Of a stretch of 64,000 bases of DNA, positions 26,501 through 34,273 are shown piece after piece. This DNA is from Stieleria magnilauensis (GTDB lineage Bacteria > Planctomycetota > Planctomycetia > Pirellulales > Pirellulaceae), in contig CP036432.1 in NCBI GenBank assembly GCA_007753675.1, forward strand, positions 9,829,381-9,893,380, written 5' to 3'. Each line of letters opens with the position of its first letter. Within the stretch, counting starts at the first letter, position 1. The notes beneath the pieces were generated by a model that saw only the letters and a list, made by a program, of their open reading frames with translations, ran no database searches and was not told where the DNA came from. The translations under genes were made by a program, and so were the position numbers.

Positions 26501-29500
26501 TCGACAATTGTCACTGGGGCGTTGCGGATACGTCAGCGATCTACGTTTGGGTGACGAATACGAGTACGTGTTGCGTCGGCAATACGCCGCCAAATACCCC
26601 GGCGTGATGCTGCCCCAACCGAGTATCCTACTGAACCCGTGGGAAACCGAAACGACGTCCAACGAGAGCCAAAGAGCGCGCGACGGAGAAGTCCCCCCGC
26701 CATCAGCTGCGGCGCCGCGGGAGAGCGGGGCCCTGGCAGCCGACAGCGCGTTCGAGCACGACGGTGGTGCGGCTGCCAGCCCTGATTTCGACTTTTTGTC
26801 CGACGCCGGCGTGCTGGCGGCTAACTTGATCGCGGATGCCGACGGCCGCGTCACCATCCCCGCGGACTTGATCGATGGCATGCCGATCGTTCAGGTGATC
26901 GTGGCCGATCCGGCGACCGTGTTGCGACGAACGCTGACGGCGCCATTGACCGATGCCGAAACGGAAGACCTGCGACTGGCCAACTCCCTGCCCCTGGACC
27001 AATCCCTGTCCTTCGAGCGGGCCGTTTCGATCGTCTCGGCCGCTGATCCGCTCGACCTCGCCCAGCTCGGTTCTGCCCAGGTTCAGGTCTACGGAAACGT
27101 CGATTCTTTGATGACAATTTATCGGACACTGATCGACGACGCGCGGCTGGACGAATTCCAAGTGCTCGGTCGTTGGCACACCCTGAGCACCGCCGAAAAA
27201 CTCAAGCACTACTCTGAGCTTGCCTGCCACGAATTGCATCTGTTTCTGCGGATGCACGATCGCGAATTCTTCGATGCGGTGATCAAACCTTATTTGAGCA
27301 ACAAGAAAGAAAAGCAATTCATTGACCATTGGTTGCTCGGCAACGATCTGTCCGAGTACGCGACGCTTTGGAAATACCAACGTCTCTCGGCCGCAGAACG
27401 CGCCCTGTTGGCCATCCGCGCCCCGGCGCTGCGTGCCTCCATCCGCCGCGATCTGTTTGAGACCACTGCGCTGTTGAAAGAGGACTACAGCGCCAGCCGA
27501 AAACTGATCGAAAGCGCCTTGCGATCCAGCCGCATGTCGGTCTCCGGCGAGATGGTCGAAATGGAAGCCATGTACGAATCGATGGACATGGCCGATGGGC
27601 TCTACATGGACATGGACATGTCGATGGGCATGTCGGGAGGCATGGGTGGTGGCGAGGCCAAAATGAAACTTGAACAGGAGGGACGTGCCAGCGTCGCCCG
27701 TCGGCTCGGCCGCATGCAGAAAGCCGTGCCGGGCACCGCAATGATGTTCGGGGGCCGCAGCCTGGGGCTCGAAGCTCAACGCGCGTTCTACCAAGAACTC
27801 GACAGCACCAAACAATGGGCCGAAAGCCACTTTGATCGAGTCCGTGTCGTCGGTGGTCCGTCACCGATCGAACTGATTCCGATCAACGCCTTCTGGAACG
27901 AGCTTGCCAACAACGAGTGGACCGACGAGGCCTCTGTCCCGAACGTCTCGAAACACTTGCTCGAATGTACCAACAATCGACACTCCGCGCTGATCGCCTT
28001 GGCGATGTGCGGGTTGCCACTGAAGTCCGGTGAAATCTCGTTGCCTTCCAAGCCAGAAACCGTCTATCGGCCGGAACATCCCGTCGCCCTGGTGACCAAA
28101 CGCCTGCGAACGCTGAAGCCTGCCGACGCGGAGCCCGGCGTGCTGATCGGGCAACTGTTTCAGCAAGTCGACCAAAATCGCCGCGACGACGAAGAATTGC
28201 GAGAACCCGACCAGTTCGTCACCGGCGAAGCCTATCAGGGGCAAGTCGTGGTTTCCAACCCGACGGCGACCGAGAAGATCGTGGAGCTGTTTTGGCAGAT
28301 CCCCGCCGGCAGCATCCCGCTGGCCGGCAGCCAAGTCACCGACAGCAAGACGATCAAGCTGGCACCGTTTGCCGTCTCGGCCATCGACTACAAGTTTTAC
28401 TTCCCCGCCGCCGGCAAATTCGTCCACTATCCCGCGACCGTTTCCCAAGGCGAAACGCTGTTGGCCAGTGGCAAAGAAAAGACGTTCAACGTCGCCGAAG
28501 AATGGAACGATGACACGGTGACCTGGCAATCGATCGCCCGAGACGGCTCGGCAGCTGAAATTAAATCGTTCCTCGACCAAGCCAATCTGCATGAACTCGA
28601 TTGGACACATGTGCTGCATCGGATGCGTGATCGCGATATCTACGAAACCGTCGTCGATGTGATGAAGCAAGCCCGATTGCCCGAGGCCGCGGTCTGGGCG
28701 TACGGTTTTCATCACGATGACGTGGATTCCATGCGTCGCTTTCTTTCGCTTCGCAACGACTTGATCGCACGCGTCGGCCCCTCGTTGGAGTCGACCCTGT
28801 TGACGATCGATTCGATCGAACAAGCCGCCTACGAACACTTGGAGTACGCGCCGCTGGTTCGCGCCCGAATCCATCGTTTGGGTGAAGTCGATGAGATTTT
28901 GAACCCGACCTTCCTAAACCACTACCAACAGTTCGTCCGTCGACTCGGTTTCCAAGCCGAAATCGCGGCCACCGAAAAGTTACCGTTGACGTACTACCTG
29001 TTGCTGCAGAACCGGATCGAAGAAGCGACGCAGTTCTTCGGCACGCTCAATCGCGAACAAGTCCCCAGTCAATTGCAACACGATTATTTGGCGGGCTACC
29101 TGGCACTTCATCAAGGCAACTATGAAGCGGCCTTGGAAATCGCTGGACGCTACGAATCCCATCCCGTTCCGCGTTGGAACGACCGCTTTGCCCAGATGGG
29201 ACTGCACGTTCGCCAGCGTTTCGAACTGATGGACGCCGGGCAACTCGTTTCGGTCGGTGACCCGAAAGCGATCGATGATGCCGGAGTTTCACCCAAGGCT
29301 GCTGATCTGGCGATCGCCGACCGAGACCGGGCCAACAGCCAAGCGTCTGCGTCGGTCCCCGAAGTGATCGTCCGCGTCGAAGACGACACGGTGCGGATCG
29401 ACCACCGTAATACCGACCAAGTCGACATCAACTTGTACGGCGTCGATTTGGAGCTGCTGTTCAGCAACGCCCCGTTCGCACGCGATGACCTGCAACGGAT

Positions 29501-29924
29501 CGCGATGGTTCGGCCGACACGGGCCGACACCGTGACGATGAAATCCAAGACCGGCACGGCACGCTACCCGATCCCGGCCGATCTACGAAGCAAAACGCTG
29601 TTGGTCGAAGCCAACGTCGGGGCCTCGCGAAACACGTCGTTGTATTACGGGGGTGAGCTGACGACCTATGTCAGTGAAGGCTTCGGACAGCTGCAAACCA
29701 CCGATGCCACCTCGCATCGCCCCGTCGCCGGTGCCTATGTGAAGGTCTACGCTCGCTATCCCGATGGCAGCGTCCGATTCTTCAAAGACGGCTACACCGA
29801 CGGTCGCGGACGGTTTGACTACACCAGCATCAGTGCCGCCGATGCCAAAGGCGCCCAGCGGTACGCGATCCTGGTGCTCAGCGACGACAAAGGCGCCACC
29901 CTGCACGACGTCGCCGCACCGTAA
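23562..29924 (+). CDS. Giant secreted protein with beta-sandwich modules, function unknown
   Basis: A 2120-residue protein with a signal peptide (hydrophobic about 16-38). I do not recognise the family as a whole. The first 430 residues are helical. From about 440 come macroglobulin-like strands (RQPTELLVDVKNIDKLVVRI). Carboxypeptidase-regulatory-like segments appear near 560 (NPLPTAKIYVGNQEF), 765 (GEAIAGATVQLEF) and 2045 (RPVAGAYVKVYARYPDGS). Residues 1330-1370 are strikingly methionine/glycine-rich (LYMDMDMSMGMSGGMGGG). Later parts are helical, perhaps TPR-like. The layout hints at an alpha-2-macroglobulin relative, but no thioester CGEQ motif is present. It is probably periplasmic or surface-located. 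Confidence 0.8.
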   Translation: MLPQDPNQLPRRSAILQGLTLCVATCLVLAGLIPTNVMAAPIGLMERFALADDREAILAELIPGSDDYFFYHCLHYQNTSQLDRAEAMLKDWSASRKGSLTALMHSMTDRQRLLTYDRSPKQTIDYFVNRLGIQLNHAPPAKKGTRRYPSELGGNFINSQQLVKDSLRDNVPLSPIGMQIAADWYLNGNANQTQVSLHDFLKRVDGSYLKGLDQLVIAELKSRPARDQRFGDLSAHQFLTLGELDNVGRSVAAVTDDNAFVNAKLRMLRPSADVDISQQPDQRRDYLVRLEAYVRTLPASYNSLKASATYRLLEANLAAGIWDVDLFLRYLQLPRQSPLISPVLARAGSRANLNEDFSQIAILPPIGNEQMLVETYLEHFLRDAQDTNAFERYLQPDFLRRVFARTKLMAGVANPQPFYDMLSASERRELRDKVQLSFAPNNPIRYDDRQPTELLVDVKNIDKLVVRIYEMNSLAFHRTNDGRLDTDVELDGLIATHEKTIEYDRPAIERHRETIAIPEASDRGVWIIDLVGKGLRARTLIRRGDLQTVRSNNANGMQITVLDENRNPLPTAKIYVGNQEFAADESGRVSLPMVNQAVDRKVIVSDGKIAKSIKIRQPDENYTLKAGFFVDQTLLQSGRTATLLVRPQLRVGTTPVDPAILKEATVRIVATDLDGIETSKQFSGLELDQSKEMQLDFRVPSRVARIDFYLSGHVVGLSDRRHRELNASHSIEIAGIRRTTHTVDAFLTRDGDNYVIETRGRSGEAIAGATVQLEFAVDIGQVRPSGYLQSDDRGRVHLGQLAGVRRLYYGIANQTQHQFDLKLNQQIWPSALHLSTDDDLRLPLVDGATVDQFRLLATRDGQNHVDHSDHLRLENGFLVASDLPAGDLRLVDRRSGDQTEIAVVQGPAIDQILVGQIRHREQSVAVPISIRDIDRNPDGSVTVQLAGNTNSARVHVVASRYFDRHSPLDVFHLGMPSLRGRQLSLGRCGYVSDLRLGDEYEYVLRRQYAAKYPGVMLPQPSILLNPWETETTSNESQRARDGEVPPPSAAAPRESGALAADSAFEHDGGAAASPDFDFLSDAGVLAANLIADADGRVTIPADLIDGMPIVQVIVADPATVLRRTLTAPLTDAETEDLRLANSLPLDQSLSFERAVSIVSAADPLDLAQLGSAQVQVYGNVDSLMTIYRTLIDDARLDEFQVLGRWHTLSTAEKLKHYSELACHELHLFLRMHDREFFDAVIKPYLSNKKEKQFIDHWLLGNDLSEYATLWKYQRLSAAERALLAIRAPALRASIRRDLFETTALLKEDYSASRKLIESALRSSRMSVSGEMVEMEAMYESMDMADGLYMDMDMSMGMSGGMGGGEAKMKLEQEGRASVARRLGRMQKAVPGTAMMFGGRSLGLEAQRAFYQELDSTKQWAESHFDRVRVVGGPSPIELIPINAFWNELANNEWTDEASVPNVSKHLLECTNNRHSALIALAMCGLPLKSGEISLPSKPETVYRPEHPVALVTKRLRTLKPADAEPGVLIGQLFQQVDQNRRDDEELREPDQFVTGEAYQGQVVVSNPTATEKIVELFWQIPAGSIPLAGSQVTDSKTIKLAPFAVSAIDYKFYFPAAGKFVHYPATVSQGETLLASGKEKTFNVAEEWNDDTVTWQSIARDGSAAEIKSFLDQANLHELDWTHVLHRMRDRDIYETVVDVMKQARLPEAAVWAYGFHHDDVDSMRRFLSLRNDLIARVGPSLESTLLTIDSIEQAAYEHLEYAPLVRARIHRLGEVDEILNPTFLNHYQQFVRRLGFQAEIAATEKLPLTYYLLLQNRIEEATQFFGTLNREQVPSQLQHDYLAGYLALHQGNYEAALEIAGRYESHPVPRWNDRFAQMGLHVRQRFELMDAGQLVSVGDPKAIDDAGVSPKAADLAIADRDRANSQASASVPEVIVRVEDDTVRIDHRNTDQVDINLYGVDLELLFSNAPFARDDLQRIAMVRPTRADTVTMKSKTGTARYPIPADLRSKTLLVEANVGASRNTSLYYGGELTTYVSEGFGQLQTTDATSHRPVAGAYVKVYARYPDGSVRFFKDGYTDGRGRFDYTSISAADAKGAQRYAILVLSDDKGATLHDVAAP

Positions 29925-29935
29925 GTGGTGGCGGC

Positions 29936-30760
29936 TCGCTGGTGTCCAGCCTTCAGGCGCATCCCACTCGCTGCGAGGGACGTCGATTGTATTACTGAGC
30001 GACTTTTGGGGCAGGCACCGCTCTGCGGTGCACACCGCAGAGCGGTGCCACAACGAAGCCCGGAGTCGCGAAGCGCACTCCGGGTGGGGGCGCAGAGGAT
30101 AGGGGAACCCCAGCGGGGTTCAACAAACGGCGCGGCACAATCCGGGGTGCGCAAACGGCGGCGTGAATCAGGCGAACCGTGTTGCTCTGTTCAACCCCGT
30201 TGGGGTTGGCGGCCTGTAGGCGACAGGAACTTGGGGTGCGCGGTCGCGACCCCAAGCTTTGATGTGGCACGCCGCTGGCGTGCAGGCCGCAGGAGCGGTT
30301 GCCGCTCGCGAGTCGTTCCCACAACGCGGTACGCCGAGTCATTCGTCAGTAATACAATCGACGTCCCAAGCAGCGAAACGAGCGGCGAAAGCCTGCACAC
30401 CAGCACTCGTTGGTGTTTAGCCTTTAGGCGATTCCTCACGCGCTGCGAAGCAGCAAGACGGGCGGCTAAAGCCTGCACACCAGCGCATGTTGGTGTCCAG
30501 CCTTCAGGCGCATCCCGCTCGCTGCGAAGCAGCGAAACGAGCGGCTAAAGCCTGCACACCAGCGCATGTTGGTGTCCAGCCTTCAGGCGCATCCCGCTCG
30601 CTGCGAAGCAGCGAAACGAGCGGCTAAAGCCTGCACACCAGCACTCGTTGGTGTCCAGCCTTTAGGCGCATCCCACTCGCTGCGAAGCAGCGAAACGGGC
30701 GGCTAAAGCCTGCACACCAGCGTTCTCTGGTACCCGGCCTTCAGACGCATCCCGCACAAT
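29936..30760. repeat. Tandem array of 79-bp hairpin-forming units
   Basis: Units start at 30401, 30481, 30560, 30639 and 30718 (spacing 80, 79, 79, 79); the last is partial. An additional first unit is split into 29936-29976 and 30368-30400. Within each unit GGTGTCCAGCCTTTAGGCG can pair with CGGCTAAAGCCTGCACACC (16 of 19), enclosing the perfect hairpin CGCTGC-GAA-GCAGCG. The array begins right after the giant gene and ends at the stop of the next gene. There are no unique spacers, so it is not a CRISPR. Confidence 0.9.
29977..30367. mobile_element. 391-bp MITE-like element with 22-bp perfect terminal inverted repeats
   Basis: The ends 29977-29998 (GGGACGTCGATTG...) and 30346-30367 (its reverse complement) match over 22 bp without mismatch. 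The flanks rejoin into an intact 79-bp array unit (CTCGCTGCGA + AAGCAGCGAAACGAG) apart from one or two duplicated bases, so the element was inserted into the array. It encodes no protein. Inside lie a 36-bp near-perfect palindrome (30014-30049, 17-bp arms) and three 7-bp-arm, 3-nt-loop hairpins (30105-30121, 30192-30208, 30267-30283). Confidence 0.8.
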
Positions 30761-30762
30761 GC

Positions 30763-33231
30763 TCACTCGCCGATCAAAAACGCGATCAAATCGCGGAGTT
30801 CGCCGAGGCTCATCGTGCCCTCCAATCCGGTCGGCATGATCGATTGATCGACCGGTTCTTGCTGCTGAACCTCGGCCAGGGGCACTTCAAAAACCTCTCC
30901 GTCGGCACCTTGAAACCGCATGCTATTGCCGGCTCCGGCACGATCCAATTTCAACCCTGTCAACACGTTCCCATCGGTCGTCAAGATCTTCCAGGGCACA
31001 TACAGCGGCCCGACTTCTTTGCTGGGATGCAGGATGGAATCCAACACGCGTTTTTTCGTCAAGTTGCCCGATAACGTGGTCAAGTCGGGCCCGGTCTGGG
31101 CACCGCGCCCACTGTGCCGATGACAGTTCACGCACGTGGTGCGAAAAAAGACGCGACGTCCCGCATCGACATCGCCTGGGTCGGCGATCAACGTCATCCA
31201 CGCCTCCACGTCATCTTTGTCCGGACGTGATTCGTCGGCCCCCCAATTCCGCTTCTGCATGCGCCGTGCCTCCACCCGCAACGTGTCGGGCTGTTTGGGC
31301 AGCGAAGCACGATTGATCAGCGTGGCGTACGCATCGGCGTTGCGTGACAACCCCGCCAACGCGTCGGCTCTGGTTTGCAAGTCGAATCGTTCGTCAGCGG
31401 CAATCGCGGCGAGTTGATCCAATGCTGCCTTGCCACCGCGGGCGGCTAACAGGCCGACGACTTCCTTGGCAAAATCACGGTCGGGCTGATCGTCGAGCCA
31501 TTGGCGAAGCTGTTGGTCGGTCGGCGTCTCGGAGAGTTCGGGGATGCGCCGGATCGCCATCGCGCGTAACTTGGGCGACGCGGCTGAATTGCCGGCAAAT
31601 TCGATCAACAGTTTTTCGATCGCCGGATCACGACTTCGTCCCGACGCCGAACCGGTTTCCAAATACGCAATTGATGCGATCACGGCTGAAAACAGACGCG
31701 GCGAGATCTCGGGGCGTTGCAGCAAACCTTTGATCGCCGCAAGTTGATCCTTGCAGTCGCGTTCGGTTGCCCAGCGAATCGCCGCCAACCGCACGGCTTC
31801 GGACTGATCCCCCAATCCCCACTCAATCAGAACGCGACGTTCATCAGCGGACAGACAGCTCGGGTCGACCATTTCCTTCCAGCGCCACGCGGTCAGCAAC
31901 CCGACACGCTGGTCGGCGGTCGTCGCCTGCTCACGTCCCAGCGACATCAATTGGTCCGTTTGCACCAGCCCGAACGTGGCAGCCTGACGGACAAACGGAT
32001 CGGTGCTGTCGAGCCCCTGCAATCTGCGATCGATTGCGAGCGAGCCGTCTTCACGTAATACGTTGGCGTGTTTCTCGGGGGCGGTCAGTGCAGGCACGTC
32101 GTCGTCGGTCGCGCTTGCTTCGGCCGTTTTCTGGACCACCCGCCACAAACGTCCTTTTCGGTGAACCGGATAACTTCGATCCACCCAGTCGGTCACGTAG
32201 ACTGCGCCGTCAGCGGCGACCGCCATCGCGACCGGACGAAAATTGGCATCCCCTTGGACGACCGTCTCGACGGTGGTCCCCCACGTCGCACCGCGTTGGA
32301 CCAGGCTGTGGCGTTCGATGCGATTGTCGCCCCAACTGGTCACCCACAGGTGTTGCCCGTGCACGGCGACGGCACACGCGGCCTCACCGGTCCCGGCCGT
32401 CATCGGCAAGGTGCCTGGAAATTCACCGTCCCAGGCCTGCAGCGGATGAACGCCGGCTCGGCCAAATCGAAACTGAAATCCATAATCACCGCCGGGGACG
32501 ATGTGCATCAAACGATTCGGCGGCATCGCGTCGGGATCGTTTCCGACGCCCCAAAGTCGCCGTGCGGAATCGAAGCACAAACCGAAGGGATTCCAGAATC
32601 CGGTAGCCACACGCTGAACATCGCTGCCGTCCGTCTTGCAACGGAACACGTTACCGCCTTCCCCGCCGCCGATCTGTTTGGATCCGTCCGTTCCGACCAA
32701 CTCATAGGGCTCGCCAAAATTTTCACCTTGCCCGACGTACAGCCAACCGTCCGGCCCCAGCGTCAATCCGGCCAGTCCGTTGTGGGGATACACCGCGGCG
32801 GTGTTGTGGGACAACAAGACGGTGCGTTCATCGGCCACCTTGTCCCCATCGGTATCCCGCAGCCGCACGACGTCGCTCCGCGTCGCAACGGCAAACGATC
32901 CGTCGCCCAGGTTGACGATGTTCATCGTCGCGATCCCACCTTCGTAGAACAGCGATTGTCGATCCAGCACCCCATCGCCATCACTGTCATCAAACCGGTA
33001 GATGCGATCGGTTTTGGGACCGACGTAATCGTCCGGCGGAAAGTGCGTGTGACACTCGATCACCAGCAGCGAGCCGTCGTCATCGAAGCAACAACCGGTC
33101 GGAGTCACCAGATCCGGTTCGGACGCGATCAGTTCAATCTGCAGATCGGGATCCAGCAACCGCGGCGGCTCGACGGCAGCGGCAACGGAAACGGTGAAGC
33201 AGGCGAGAAGCAGTGCAAAGCAGCGGTACAT
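30763..33231 (-). CDS. PVC-type beta-propeller dehydrogenase with C-terminal cytochrome c
   Basis: An 822-residue secreted protein: signal peptide (MYRCFALLLACFTVSVAAA), a membrane-bound-dehydrogenase-type propeller (IELIASEPDLVTPTGCCFDD, then DDSDGDGVLDRQ and VTDWVDRSYP), HEAT-like helical repeats (about 480-680) and a cytochrome c domain with C700-V-N-C-H704, ending MPTGLEGTMSLGELRDLIAF. The family is predicted to oxidise sugars or alcohols and pass electrons to its heme; substrates are unproven. The start is the ATG at 33231 in front of the signal; the frame stays open upstream but lacks coding character. Its 3' end abuts the hairpin array. Confidence 0.88.
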   Translation of the reverse strand: MYRCFALLLACFTVSVAAAVEPPRLLDPDLQIELIASEPDLVTPTGCCFDDDGSLLVIECHTHFPPDDYVGPKTDRIYRFDDSDGDGVLDRQSLFYEGGIATMNIVNLGDGSFAVATRSDVVRLRDTDGDKVADERTVLLSHNTAAVYPHNGLAGLTLGPDGWLYVGQGENFGEPYELVGTDGSKQIGGGEGGNVFRCKTDGSDVQRVATGFWNPFGLCFDSARRLWGVGNDPDAMPPNRLMHIVPGGDYGFQFRFGRAGVHPLQAWDGEFPGTLPMTAGTGEAACAVAVHGQHLWVTSWGDNRIERHSLVQRGATWGTTVETVVQGDANFRPVAMAVAADGAVYVTDWVDRSYPVHRKGRLWRVVQKTAEASATDDDVPALTAPEKHANVLREDGSLAIDRRLQGLDSTDPFVRQAATFGLVQTDQLMSLGREQATTADQRVGLLTAWRWKEMVDPSCLSADERRVLIEWGLGDQSEAVRLAAIRWATERDCKDQLAAIKGLLQRPEISPRLFSAVIASIAYLETGSASGRSRDPAIEKLLIEFAGNSAASPKLRAMAIRRIPELSETPTDQQLRQWLDDQPDRDFAKEVVGLLAARGGKAALDQLAAIAADERFDLQTRADALAGLSRNADAYATLINRASLPKQPDTLRVEARRMQKRNWGADESRPDKDDVEAWMTLIADPGDVDAGRRVFFRTTCVNCHRHSGRGAQTGPDLTTLSGNLTKKRVLDSILHPSKEVGPLYVPWKILTTDGNVLTGLKLDRAGAGNSMRFQGADGEVFEVPLAEVQQQEPVDQSIMPTGLEGTMSLGELRDLIAFLIGE

Positions 33232-33412
33232 AAGATTGCGAGGGCTGGACGAATGCGGCGGGATCAACGACCGCCCTATTCTATCAGCCGGTTCTCGCCG
33301 GAGCGCATCCGGCTGGAGACTCGCTTCACCGGGAGGGCCTGCATCTCCATAGCCCGGGGCTAGCGAACCGAGCCTTTGCGATGGTTCCGCCGCCCCAGGA
33401 TCCTCTTGGCTG

Positions 33413-34138
33413 CTAATATCCCGAGTTGTCCGACGCGGTGGCTTCGATCTCGGGCAAGCCCAATCGCTTGCGGGCTTCACCGAGGATTTCGGCGGTTCGG
33501 CTGGCACCACAACGCGTCACCCCGATTGCGCGGACGGCCAGCAGGGTATCCAGATCACGGACGCCACCGGCCGCTTTGACTTGCACCTGGTCGCCGGAAT
33601 GCTCGCGCATCAGTTTCAAGTCCTCTTGCGTCGCGCCGCCGCTGCCGTAACCGGTGGATGTCTTGACCCAGTCGGCGTTCACCTCGGTGCAAATTTCACA
33701 CAGGCGGATTTTTTGCTCGTCGTTGAGATAAGAGTTTTCGAAGATCACCTTCACCTTCTGTCCGGCGGCGTGCGCGATCTCCACGATCTCGGCAATCTCG
33801 TTTCGCACGTAGTCCCAATCACCGCTGAGGACCTTGGAAATATTGACCACCATGTCCAATTCTTCGCAGCCATCGGCGATGGCTTGTTCCGCTTCGGCAC
33901 GCTTGATCGGCGTCGTGTGTCCGCCGTGGGGAAACCCGATTGTCGTCGACGCCTTGACCGTGCTGCAGGCCAGCCGTTCGGCACAGGTCTTCATGTAGTA
34001 CGGCATGATACAGACACTTGCGACATCATAGGCGAGCGCCAGCCGGATGCCGGCTTCCAAGTCATCGGTGGTGAGCGTGGGATTGAGCAACGAATGGTCA
34101 ATCATTTTGGCAACGTCTTGGTATTCAAATTCTGCCAT
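33413..34138 (-). CDS. deoC: Deoxyribose-phosphate aldolase
   Basis: A 241-residue class I aldolase that cleaves 2-deoxyribose-5-phosphate to glyceraldehyde-3-phosphate and acetaldehyde in deoxynucleoside catabolism. Catalytic residues are all visible: D95 in ELDMVVNI, the Schiff-base lysine K159 in WVKTSTGYGSGGA and K188 in VKAAGGVRD. GGAGAA lies upstream of the ATG at 34138; an in-frame TTG six bases earlier is less likely. It follows a Ser/Thr kinase gene on the same strand after a spacer with a family A palindrome. Confidence 0.96.
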   Translation of the reverse strand: MAEFEYQDVAKMIDHSLLNPTLTTDDLEAGIRLALAYDVASVCIMPYYMKTCAERLACSTVKASTTIGFPHGGHTTPIKRAEAEQAIADGCEELDMVVNISKVLSGDWDYVRNEIAEIVEIAHAAGQKVKVIFENSYLNDEQKIRLCEICTEVNADWVKTSTGYGSGGATQEDLKLMREHSGDQVQVKAAGGVRDLDTLLAVRAIGVTRCGASRTAEILGEARKRLGLPEIEATASDNSGY

Positions 34139-34213
34139 CTGCAATTCTCCGCGGAGTGAGAGTGGTTTGAGTGGATTTCGATGAACATAATGAATTTACG
34201 TTCCGCCACGTAG

Positions 34214-34230
34214 GGCATGCTGTGCATGCC
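34214..34230. repeat. 17-bp dispersed palindrome, family A
   Basis: GGCATGC-TGT-GCATGCC, perfect arms, preceded by TAG as at 7216 and 40396. It lies between the kinase stop and deoC. Confidence 0.8.
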
Positions 34231-34273
34231 GACGGCTGACCGACAGCACCCAGCCCATCCGGCGACATCCGGC

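Noticed and set aside
23562..29924. Calling the giant protein alpha-2-macroglobulin
   Set aside because: There is no thioester CGEQ motif and the domain order cannot be confirmed by eye; only a loose resemblance was noted.
29936..30760. The 79-bp array as a CRISPR
   Set aside because: Units are contiguous with no unique spacers, too long for a repeat, and there are no cas genes nearby.
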